From: JAVWIF01 sp036639635 | GTDB lineage: Bacteria; Bacillota_I; Bacilli_A; Erysipelotrichales; Erysipelotrichaceae | DNA: 30,916 nucleotides | Direction of reading: 5' to 3' | Assembly (NCBI GenBank): GCA_036639635.1 | Contig: JAVWIF010000018.1 | Coordinates: 1-30,916, forward strand | Part shown: positions 24,005 to 30,916 of the stretch, piece after piece | How positions within the stretch are numbered: position 1 is the stretch's first letter | Layout of the letters: each line of letters opens with the position of its first letter | Position numbers and translations under genes: made by a program | Notes under the pieces: model-generated | What the model was told of the DNA's origin: nothing | What the model saw: the letters and a program-made list of their open reading frames with translations, nothing else | Databases searched by the model: none

Positions 24005-25636
24005 TTATTCTACTCCAATAATAAATGAATAAACAGGTTGCTGTCCATTATTCACTTCTACTTCAGCGTCATAGTTTTCTTCAATATAGCTAGCAATAGA
24101 AGCAGCTTCTTCATCACTAACATCTTCTCCATAAATTAAAGTAACAATTTCACTTTCTTCATCAACCATTTGATCAATTAATTGGCGTGTTGCTTCCATT
24201 TTATCTTGTAAAGAAATAATAATATCTTTTTCTTTTAGACCCATGTAATCGCCGGCTTTAATCTTCATACCTTCAAACTTTGTATCTTTAATAGCGTAAG
24301 TAATTTGCCCAGTTTTAACAAGTGATAATGCATCACTCATCTCTGATAAGTTCATTTCAAATTCAACATCAGGATTAAACATAATACATGCACATAATCC
24401 TTGTGGAATTGATTTACTTGGTATCACATGTACATTCATATCTTCACATACACTCGCTGCTTGTTGTGCAGCTAAAATAATATTTGAGTTATTTGGTAAA
24501 ATAAAGATGTTTTCAGCATTTACTTTATGAATAGCATCAACAAAGTCTTCTGTAGAAGGGTTCATTGTTTGACCACCACTAATTACATAATCAGCACGTA
24601 GTTCTACAAACATGTCTTTTAAACCATCACCAGCTGCTACTGTAATAATCGCATACTTCTGCTTAGGTTTATCTTCTTGTACTTTTTCAGTGTTTGCACT
24701 CATCATAATATTTTCATGTTGTTCTTGCATGTTTTCAATTTTTAGTTTAACAAAATCTCCATAACGTTGTCCTAAGTTTAAAGCTTCACCAGGAGTCAGT
24801 GTATGTACATGTACTTTCACAATATCTTCATCTTGTACACAAACAATAGAATTTCCGATACGTGCTAAAGAATCACGTAAAGCCTCTTCCTTAAACATCT
24901 GTTGACCTTTATCAGACAAACGAATAATAAATTCTGTACAATATCCAAATTCTTCATTTTCAACATTAGCACCAACTACTTCTTTATTTTCTTTTACATC
25001 AACACGCTCAACAATAATACCTTGCATTGCTGATAAGAAACCTTTGAAAATAGTAAGCAATCCTGCTCCTCCACTATCTACTACCCCTACTTCTTTTAAA
25101 ACAGGCAATAAATCAGGAGTACGTATCAGTGATTCTTGTGCCTCTAAAACCATTTTTTCCATTACTTGCAAGCAAGTAATGTCTTCTTTGCTTGTAGCGT
25201 ACGCATAGGTATAGTCTGCAGCTTCACGAACAACTGTTAAAATAGTTCCTTCCACTGGTCTCATAACAGCTTTATAAGCAACACGAGAACCTTGAACAAG
25301 AGCATTCGCTAATTGTAAACCATTAATTTGCTTCATACCTTCAACGCCTTGAGATAGTCCTCTAAAGATTTGTGAGGTAATAACACCAGAGTTTCCTCTT
25401 GCTCCCATCAACAATCCTTTTGATAACACTTTCGCAATATCACATACATCATCACTAGTACATGCAAGTGCATCTTTTACTCCTGCATTAAACGTAAGTG
25501 ACATATTCGTTCCCGTATCACCATCTGGCACTGGAAAAACATTTAGTGCGTCTATTTCACTAAACTTATTTGATAATAGATTGGCACCACTTGCCAACAT
25601 GTCTTTGAATAAACTTCCATTTATAATATCCATCAT
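24005..25636 (-). CDS. fakA: fatty acid kinase ATP-binding subunit, Dak2 domain (YloV)
   Basis: FakA phosphorylates fatty acids held by FakB (DegV-type) proteins, so exogenous or recycled fatty acids can enter phospholipid synthesis. The N-terminal Dak2 kinase domain (about 1-200) shows NVFPVPDGDTGTNM, where the aspartates bind Mg-ATP, then MGARGNSGVITSQIFRG and VGVVDSGGAGL. A middle and a C-terminal domain follow as in YloV, with VHVHTLTPGEAL and a final Ser/Ile-rich FIIGVE. The 543-residue length fits. No FakB gene is in the window. It starts 6 nt after the yloU stop, the usual yloU-yloV pairing. Confidence 0.93.
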   Translation of the reverse strand: MMDIINGSLFKDMLASGANLLSNKFSEIDALNVFPVPDGDTGTNMSLTFNAGVKDALACTSDDVCDIAKVLSKGLLMGARGNSGVITSQIFRGLSQGVEGMKQINGLQLANALVQGSRVAYKAVMRPVEGTILTVVREAADYTYAYATSKEDITCLQVMEKMVLEAQESLIRTPDLLPVLKEVGVVDSGGAGLLTIFKGFLSAMQGIIVERVDVKENKEVVGANVENEEFGYCTEFIIRLSDKGQQMFKEEALRDSLARIGNSIVCVQDEDIVKVHVHTLTPGEALNLGQRYGDFVKLKIENMQEQHENIMMSANTEKVQEDKPKQKYAIITVAAGDGLKDMFVELRADYVISGGQTMNPSTEDFVDAIHKVNAENIFILPNNSNIILAAQQAASVCEDMNVHVIPSKSIPQGLCACIMFNPDVEFEMNLSEMSDALSLVKTGQITYAIKDTKFEGMKIKAGDYMGLKEKDIIISLQDKMEATRQLIDQMVDEESEIVTLIYGEDVSDEEAASIASYIEENYDAEVEVNNGQQPVYSFIIGVE

Positions 25637-25642
25637 ATTTAC

Positions 25643-26002
25643 CTACTTCATTACTTTCACATCTTGAACATATACATTTACTTTTTTAAATTCTAGTTCT
25701 AATGATTTTTCTAGCATATATTTTACGCGTTCTTGTACCTCATGTACGACTTCACAAATTTTTACTCCATGAGAAACAATAATAAACAAATCTAATTCTA
25801 AATCTTTTTCTTTTTGGCGAACAACAACACCTTTTGCATAATTTTCTTTCTTTAATAATTCTGCAATTCCATCCTTTACAAATTTTTGAGAAGCCATTCC
25901 AACAACGCCGTAGCATTCTGTAACGACCCCACCTGCTAAAGATGCAATAGCATCCATTCCTATGTTAATATTACCATACTGTGTACTTTTAGAGATTGCC
26001 AT
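25643..26002 (-). CDS. yloU: Asp23/Gls24 family envelope-stress protein (YloU)
   Basis: A 119-residue Asp23/Gls24-family protein (YGNINIGMDAIASLAGGVVTECYGVVGMAS...), conserved across Bacillota. Relatives are abundant membrane-associated proteins linked to cell-envelope stress. It is followed 6 nt later by fakA, a pairing conserved in many Bacillota and suggesting a link between envelope state and lipid supply. A strong GAGGAGG ribosome binding site precedes it. Confidence 0.92.
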   Translation of the reverse strand: MAISKSTQYGNINIGMDAIASLAGGVVTECYGVVGMASQKFVKDGIAELLKKENYAKGVVVRQKEKDLELDLFIIVSHGVKICEVVHEVQERVKYMLEKSLELEFKKVNVYVQDVKVMK

Positions 26003-26026
26003 AATAATTCCTCCTCGTATTATATT

Positions 26027-26055
26027 ATTATACCAAATAATTAAGCGAATTCCAA
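26027..26055 (-). promoter_or_regulatory. yloU-fakA promoter
   Basis: Minus-strand -35 TTGGAA (26050-26055), 17-nt spacer, extended -10 TGGTATAAT (TATAAT at 26027-26032). It lies between divIB and yloU. I see no terminator after divIB, so some read-through from the division genes is possible. Confidence 0.78.
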
Positions 26056-26070
26056 CTAACTAATCTTAAT

Positions 26071-26853
26071 CTATTCTTTTTTCGCACAATCAAGTGATTG
26101 TATACTACCCGTCATCGCATCTGCCCATAGGCAAGCGTGATCTTTATTCAAGCTTTTTAAAGTCTCCAAATAATTATTTAACAATGGTAAAGACTCATAA
26201 GAAGAGAACATTGTATTCCCATCTTGCATAATAATTTTAACCATGTGTTTATCATAAGATGTTTCATATGGCATCATTTCTGACATCATATGAATGATTT
26301 CTGGTTTAACCTGATTCTCTTTTTCTGCAAACCCAGCACACAGATTTTTTAATTCTGCATTGCTAAATCCATCAATTAAAGGAAAATTAACAATTGTATT
26401 TAAATATTCACTCTTAATTTCTATTTTAGTGCCATCATTGATCAATGCATAGTTCACGTTATTTTCAATAAGATAACCAACAATTGGCTTTTCTTCAATT
26501 GTAATTGAAATACTCCCATTAATTTTTTTGCTAACTGTCGCATTTTTAATTAAGCTATCTTTTTCTAATTCCCATTTAATATAAAACTTTGGCATTACTA
26601 TGTAACGTGTATTATAAGAAAGATTAGCTTTCTTTAATACCTCGTCTTTTGTATAAAATGTATTCCCTTTTACTTCTAGCGATTTCACCTTAGAAAGATC
26701 ACTACTAAAGTATAAAATACTAAGAATAATTAAAACACCAAGAATACAAGCTCTTCGTTTTCGTCTTTTCTTTTTTCGATTCTTCTTTTTATTTTGCAGG
26801 GCTAAACACTTTGCTTCCACTTCATCATAGAGGATGTCATCTATATCTTCCAA
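26071..26853 (-). CDS. divIB: cell division protein DivIB/FtsQ
   Basis: Bitopic divisome protein that joins DivIC/FtsL and helps recruit septal cell-wall synthesis. The order is a cytosolic N-terminus ending in a very basic stretch (about 22-34), one membrane helix (about 35-52), a POTRA domain (about 55-125, VKSLEVKGNTFYTKDEVLKKANL) and a C-terminal beta domain. The 260-residue length is typical. The start appears to be TTG at 26851-26853, overlapping the end of murB, since no ATG occurs before the membrane helix; its ribosome binding site (GAGAAG) is modest. It lies in a murG-murB-divIB order typical of Bacillota dcw clusters. Confidence 0.9.
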   Translation of the reverse strand: MEDIDDILYDEVEAKCLALQNKKKNRKKKRRKRRACILGVLIILSILYFSSDLSKVKSLEVKGNTFYTKDEVLKKANLSYNTRYIVMPKFYIKWELEKDSLIKNATVSKKINGSISITIEEKPIVGYLIENNVNYALINDGTKIEIKSEYLNTIVNFPLIDGFSNAELKNLCAGFAEKENQVKPEIIHMMSEMMPYETSYDKHMVKIIMQDGNTMFSSYESLPLLNNYLETLKSLNKDHACLWADAMTGSIQSLDCAKKE

Positions 26854-27743
26854 TTAAACTTCTCTACTTCTGTTATGAGTTCAATATTAAATTGTTTTTT
26901 CACTTCTTCTTGTACCTTTTCTATTAAAGTAAGCACATCGTTAGCCTTCGCATTATTTTCATTAATAATAAAGTTTGCGTGTTTATCAGAAATCATAGCG
27001 CCTCCAACTTTCAATCCACGCATACCAATTTTTTCAATCAATTCCCAAGCTTGGTAATCCTCTGGATTACGAAACATACTGCCAGCGCACGGTTTATCAA
27101 GTGGTTGAGAATCCATTCTACGTTTTCTTCTTGCATTCATCAGATCTAAAATATCTTGTTGTACCCCTTTTTCTAACTGTAAGCGACATCCTAAAATAAT
27201 CCAATCATGATGTGTTTGAAATGCTGAATGACGATATTTATATTCTAATTCTGTTGTAGGAATCGTTACGATTTCATTATCTCTAAACACATATACTTCT
27301 TTCATTATCTGAGAAATATCACTTTTATAGGCACCAGCATTCATATATACAGCACCACCTAGTGTGCCTGGGATTCCACTAGCAAACTCTAAACCTGAAA
27401 AAGAGTGTTTCATCGCTTCATGAGCAAGTAAAATAATACTTGCTCCACTTTGTACGATACAAGTTCCATCTTCCTCAAAATTAAAATCAGTAAAATAACG
27501 ATCTAAACAAAGAATTGCTCCTTCATAATCATCATCACTACATAATATATTACTGCCTTTACCAAAAACTTTATATGGCAATTTTTCTTCTTTTAATATT
27601 TCCGTTATCCGCAATAAACATAGTTCATTTTTAGGATAAATAAAATATTTACATTTTCCACCAATCCGAAATGTTGTATGCTTGCTTAGCATAACATTGC
27701 TTTCTACATCCGCATATTGCTGTAATTTCTTTTCTATATTCAT
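26841..27743 (-). CDS. murB: UDP-N-acetylenolpyruvoylglucosamine reductase
   Basis: FAD enzyme that reduces UDP-GlcNAc-enolpyruvate to UDP-MurNAc in peptidoglycan precursor synthesis. Motifs seen are TTFRIGG, GKGSNIL (FAD), GIPGTLGGAVYMNAGAYKSDI, and the catalytic serine Ser222 in CAGSMFRNP. It lacks the extra C-terminal insertions of the E. coli enzyme, so it is a type II MurB, as in other Bacillota. The ATG at 27741-27743 follows AAGGTG by 9 nt and starts 4 nt after the murG stop; an upstream GTG lies inside the ribosome binding site. Confidence 0.95.
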   Translation of the reverse strand: MNIEKKLQQYADVESNVMLSKHTTFRIGGKCKYFIYPKNELCLLRITEILKEEKLPYKVFGKGSNILCSDDDYEGAILCLDRYFTDFNFEEDGTCIVQSGASIILLAHEAMKHSFSGLEFASGIPGTLGGAVYMNAGAYKSDISQIMKEVYVFRDNEIVTIPTTELEYKYRHSAFQTHHDWIILGCRLQLEKGVQQDILDLMNARRKRRMDSQPLDKPCAGSMFRNPEDYQAWELIEKIGMRGLKVGGAMISDKHANFIINENNAKANDVLTLIEKVQEEVKKQFNIELITEVEKFNWKI

Positions 27744-27747
27744 AACT

Positions 27748-28827
27748 TTATTCACCTTTTTTCATTTCGTCAATCCACGCAAGTATATCTGCACATGCAT
27801 TGGGTTTTCCTAATTTTAGAGCGTTTTCTTTCATTGTTGCTTGTAATTCCTTATTTTCCATAATTTTAGTTATATTTTCTTTTAAAGTAGTTGGATTTAA
27901 GTCTTTTTCTTCAATCATCAATGCTGCTTTATTTTCAACTAGTACATTCGCATTATAAAACTGATGATTATGCGCTACATAAGGACTTGGTATTAAAATA
28001 CTTGGTGTCCCTAATGCAGTTATTTCAGCGGCTGTAGTTGCCCCAGCACGACAGATAATCAAATCAACTTTTTCCATTATTGCCAATTGTTTTACATAGT
28101 CAACCACAATAATATTGGATGCTGGATTAAATTTTTTCATCTCTTCATAATTATTTTTACCGCTCACAAAAAGAATTTGATATTTGGTATCTACTTGTGG
28201 TAATGCTTCTTTCATAATTTCGTTAATACTTGTAGAACCCAATGAACCCATGACAACTAAAATCAAAGGTTTATTTAATTCTAATCCTAAAGAAGTAAAA
28301 TACGCTTCATCAAAAATTGTTTCTCGTGCATTTGTCGCACGTGGATTTCCTAATAATCTTGTTTTATGTTTATCAAATTCTTCAAAGCATTTTTCATAGC
28401 ATATAACAATACCATCCATTTTATCTGCTACCATTTTATTAGAAACACCAACAATTGAATTTTGTTCATGAATCAGTGTTAAAATGTGTTTCTTGTGTCC
28501 AGCTAACATAACTGGCGCACTTACATATCCTCCAAAACCAATCACAACATCTGGTTGAAATGCGTCCATAATTCGGAGTGCTTTGATATAAGCATTTGCC
28601 ATTAAAACAAGTGCTTTCATTTTTTTAATAATATTACCTGTAAGTCCACTCGCATGTAATCCTTTAAATGCATATCCATGCGCTGGAACTTCTTTGGCTT
28701 CCATACGATCATCATTTCCCACAAACAATATTTCTATATTTTCATAATGCAAAGTTGCTGCATCGGCCAATGAAATAGCTGGGTAAATATGACCACCAGT
28801 ACCACCAGTGGCAATTAACATTCTCAT
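27748..28827 (-). CDS. murG: UDP-GlcNAc:undecaprenyl-pyrophosphoryl-MurNAc-pentapeptide transferase
   Basis: Membrane-associated GT-B glycosyltransferase that adds GlcNAc to lipid I to make lipid II. The N-terminal TGGTGGHIYPAISLA loop, GFGGYVSAPV, the LVVMGSLGST segment and the C-terminal ICRAGATTAAEITALGTPSILIPSPYVAHNHQ (broken here by family-typical turns) are its signatures. The 359-residue length is normal. The start has AAGGAG upstream and its own extended -10 promoter, although ftsW precedes it. Confidence 0.96.
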   Translation of the reverse strand: MRMLIATGGTGGHIYPAISLADAATLHYENIEILFVGNDDRMEAKEVPAHGYAFKGLHASGLTGNIIKKMKALVLMANAYIKALRIMDAFQPDVVIGFGGYVSAPVMLAGHKKHILTLIHEQNSIVGVSNKMVADKMDGIVICYEKCFEEFDKHKTRLLGNPRATNARETIFDEAYFTSLGLELNKPLILVVMGSLGSTSINEIMKEALPQVDTKYQILFVSGKNNYEEMKKFNPASNIIVVDYVKQLAIMEKVDLIICRAGATTAAEITALGTPSILIPSPYVAHNHQFYNANVLVENKAALMIEEKDLNPTTLKENITKIMENKELQATMKENALKLGKPNACADILAWIDEMKKGE

Positions 28828-28847
28828 GTCATCACTCCTTGCGTTTT

Positions 28848-28876
28848 ATTATATCATGGTTCATCTTTGAATTGAA
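28848..28876 (-). promoter_or_regulatory. promoter of murG-murB-divIB
   Basis: Minus-strand extended -10 TGATATAAT (TATAAT at 28848-28853), with a weak -35 TTCAAT at 28871-28876 after a 17-nt spacer, in the gap between ftsW and murG. It probably adds to transcription from upstream. Confidence 0.6.
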
Positions 28877-28893
28877 TAAATTTCATGTTTTTT

Positions 28894-29976
28894 TCAGGAT
28901 TCATTAGCTATACTCATTAAGAGCCCTATTGAACCCATCATCACCACTAATGAACTTCCTCCATAGGATATGAGAGGTAGTGTCACTCCAGTGACAGGAA
29001 ACAATCCCACTACCACTCCTAAATTCAAGATTACTTGTATCGCAAATAAAGCAACAATGCCCATTGCAACATAGCTTAAATACGTATCTTTACAATGTAG
29101 TGCAATACGTATACCTTCCCAAATCACCAAAATAAAGAGCAGAATTAACAATACACAACCAAGAAAGCCAAACTCCTCAGCAAAAATAGCAAAGATAAAA
29201 TCAGTTTGTGGTTCTGGTAAATAAAAGTGTTTTTGCATACTACGATCAAATCCTACCCCCAGTAATCCTCCTGGTGCTATCGCAAATAATGATTGTATAA
29301 TTTGAAATCCTGCACCTAGTGGATCTTGCCATGGATCAACAAAGGACACAATACGTGCTAATCGATAAGGAGCAGAAATAATTAAGCCGCCTAGCCCTGC
29401 TAATCCTAGTATGCCCACTCTGATGAAATATGATATAGGAGATTGTGCGCTAAGTACCATAACAACAATCGAACATACCATAACAATACCACTTCCAAAA
29501 TCTGGTTGTAACAAAATTAGACCAAATCCTATCATGACTAAAAAAGCAGGATATAATAAATCTTTACGAAAGCTTTTTATGCGATAACGTCGTGCTAAAT
29601 AATCTGCTACATAAATAATAATCGCAATTTTAAAGAACTCAGAAGGTTGTACAAGAAAACTACCAATACCAAACCAACTACGACTACCATTTCGTGATAT
29701 ACCAATACCTGGTATGAGTACAATGACTAAAGCAATTGTACTTATGATAAAAATTAGTTTTGCATGTTTTCTTAGTTTACACAATGATATTTTACTTGCT
29801 AAAAGCATGACAAAGAAGCCTACTATGGAAAAAAATATTTGACGTTTTAGAAAATAGGTTGCATCTTGATATTTTGCTTGCGCCCAAACGCGCGAACTAC
29901 TTCCTACCATCAAAATACCAATACAAACCAAAGAGATGATTAACACACACAATAAACGATTCTTCTTGGTAAACAA
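28894..29976 (-). CDS. ftsW: SEDS-family peptidoglycan glycosyltransferase FtsW (or SpoVE)
   Basis: Polytopic SEDS protein that polymerises lipid II into glycan strands together with a class B PBP at the septum. About ten hydrophobic helices are visible in 360 residues. SEDS landmarks include SRSWFGIGSFLVQPSEFFKI, LLQPDFGSG, the VDPWQDPLGAGFQ loop, PEPQTDFIFAI and the C-terminal GVTLPLISYGGSS. Its position next to murG in the dcw order favours FtsW, or SpoVE if the species sporulates, over RodA. I chose a TTG start at 29974-29976, 8 nt after AGAGG, because the upstream GTG overlaps that site. Confidence 0.91.
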   Translation of the reverse strand: MFTKKNRLLCVLIISLVCIGILMVGSSSRVWAQAKYQDATYFLKRQIFFSIVGFFVMLLASKISLCKLRKHAKLIFIISTIALVIVLIPGIGISRNGSRSWFGIGSFLVQPSEFFKIAIIIYVADYLARRYRIKSFRKDLLYPAFLVMIGFGLILLQPDFGSGIVMVCSIVVMVLSAQSPISYFIRVGILGLAGLGGLIISAPYRLARIVSFVDPWQDPLGAGFQIIQSLFAIAPGGLLGVGFDRSMQKHFYLPEPQTDFIFAIFAEEFGFLGCVLLILLFILVIWEGIRIALHCKDTYLSYVAMGIVALFAIQVILNLGVVVGLFPVTGVTLPLISYGGSSLVVMMGSIGLLMSIANES

Positions 29977-30025
29977 TGATCTCACCTCTCTTAAAGTTTA
30001 TGTTGAACAAAAAGAGAATAGACAT

Positions 30026-30056
30026 AAAAAAAATCTACATTACTGCTGTAGATTTT
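30026..30056 (-). terminator. terminator after the sortase gene
   Basis: Minus strand AAAATCTAC pairs with GTAGATTTT over 9 bp with a nine-base loop, followed by a run of T. It begins at the sortase stop codon and separates that gene from ftsW. I could not find a convincing promoter for ftsW in the short gap that follows. Confidence 0.85.
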
Positions 30057-30840
30057 ATTGCTTCTCAACCATATATTTTCCAGTCCATGGCACTAGTTTT
30101 GCATGTAATACATAACGCAAGTCGCTAGGCTGACCATTACGTTCGTAAGAACATGTACTTAATGTAATTAAATGATCTTCACTCGTGGCTTTCGCAATGG
30201 ATGGATACATTGAATTACTTTGCGCTTTTTGAATGTATTGATTAAATGCATCAGCATTACTAAAAGAGCTCATATACGCTTGTGAATCACTTGTTGTCGA
30301 ATAAAAGCCAAGGACTTCACTACGATAATTAATTGTTGGTGTAAAGATATATAAATATTGATGTTTATCAAAGAAAGCTTGTTCTTTAAAGTTTTCTAGT
30401 TGTGCAAACATAGTTCCATGTTTTACATTATGACCATAAATAAAGGTATTCTGTAAACTAAAATCTGCTTTAGCATCCATATCTAAAAAGATAGCACCTG
30501 CATAGTTTTCTTTCTTTTCAAAAGTATGTGTTAAGTAATAATCATTATCTTTCCCTTGTACGATAGGATAAGAAATATCAGTATCTGGTAATAAAATCCA
30601 TCCCATAATTTCAGGATTTGTTTCTTGCAGCTTTTTCCAATCAATACTAAATGCTTCTTTTTCTGGATTTGCAGGTACTTTTGCAATTTCTTGTATTTTT
30701 TCTGTTCCTTTATTTTCCATATAATTTTGATAAAAAATGACCCCTAACTTATATGCTGAAAACAAGAAGACAGCCAATGCAATGAGCATTAACACATTAT
30801 AAATAATATTCTTTTTTGTTTTTTTGTTTTTTTCTTTCAT
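30055..30840 (-). CDS. class B sortase
   Basis: Membrane-anchored cysteine transpeptidase that attaches proteins to peptidoglycan or builds a surface structure. A basic N-terminus (1-11) and one membrane helix (about 13-36) precede an extracellular sortase domain. The catalytic residues are His137 in IYGHNVKHGTMF, Cys230 in TLSTCSYE and Arg242 in LRYVLHAKL. The long segment between His and Cys fits class B. No sortase substrate with a sorting signal is encoded in the window, so the target is unknown. The ATG at 30838-30840 follows GGAG by 7 nt. Confidence 0.92.
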   Translation of the reverse strand: MKEKNKKTKKNIIYNVLMLIALAVFLFSAYKLGVIFYQNYMENKGTEKIQEIAKVPANPEKEAFSIDWKKLQETNPEIMGWILLPDTDISYPIVQGKDNDYYLTHTFEKKENYAGAIFLDMDAKADFSLQNTFIYGHNVKHGTMFAQLENFKEQAFFDKHQYLYIFTPTINYRSEVLGFYSTTSDSQAYMSSFSNADAFNQYIQKAQSNSMYPSIAKATSEDHLITLSTCSYERNGQPSDLRYVLHAKLVPWTGKYMVEKQ

Positions 30841-30861
30841 ATGCACTCTCCAATTTCATTT

Positions 30862-30870
30862 ATTTTAACA
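30862..30870 (-). promoter_or_regulatory. possible extended -10 promoter of the sortase gene
   Basis: Minus-strand TGTTAAAAT (TG, one base, TAAAAT) about 22 nt before the start codon, in an AT-rich stretch that runs to the window end. No clear -35 is seen, so this is tentative. Confidence 0.4.
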
Positions 30871-30916
30871 CAAATCAATTGTTTTATCCATTATAAAAAG
30901 TATAAGTTCTATAGTC

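Overview
The window is a compact, low-GC (roughly 35-37% by eye) chromosomal segment of a Bacillota bacterium. A PyrR-type pyr leader, a class 1B dihydroorotate dehydrogenase (PyrD+PyrK), a class B sortase, YloU/FakA and DivIB all point there. The gene mix would suit an anaerobic gut lineage such as Erysipelotrichia, but that placement is an inference and I cannot name a genus. No rRNA, tRNA, insertion sequence, prophage or CRISPR array was seen. Almost everything is on the minus strand.

Region 1 (about 16-6411, minus) is a complete isoleucine/valine operon, ilvA-ilvB-ilvN-ilvC-ilvD. Ahead of ilvA lies a 31-codon leader peptide with eleven consecutive Ile/Val/Leu residues. A 19-bp antiterminator pairing and a terminator that exclude each other follow. 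This is a ribosome-stalling attenuator of the enterobacterial type, in a phylum that normally uses T-boxes for amino-acid operons. A divergent DUF815 ATPase gene (6546-7862, plus) shares the upstream region, which holds two palindromic operator-like sites.

Region 2 (7873-17502, minus) is the de novo UMP operon, pyrB-pyrC-carA-carB-pyrK-pyrD-pyrF-pyrE, in the Bacillus subtilis order but without pyrR and pyrP. A PyrR binding hairpin, an antiterminator and a terminator lie in its leader. The small subunit CarA has lost the glutaminase Cys and His (Gly247, Glu332), so the carbamoyl phosphate synthase is predicted to use free ammonia.

Region 3 (17613-23994) holds smaller units. A three-gene minus-strand operon encodes a DEDDh exonuclease, a protein of unknown function and YaaA. 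A plus-strand gene fuses an ANT(6)-like nucleotidyltransferase to a PfkB-family kinase. After it come a beta-carbonic anhydrase, a small membrane-anchored protein with a beta-sandwich-like middle, a nitroreductase and a cytosolic-looking protein with two peptidoglycan-binding domains. Most of these units are separated by bidirectional hairpin terminators.

Region 4 (24005-30916, minus) is a cell-envelope region. A class B sortase gene with its own terminator comes first, followed by the division and cell-wall genes ftsW-murG-murB-divIB, then yloU-fakA (an Asp23-family protein and fatty acid kinase) from their own promoter.

The most notable items are the ilv attenuator, the inactivated CarA glutaminase and the ANT(6)-PfkB fusion.
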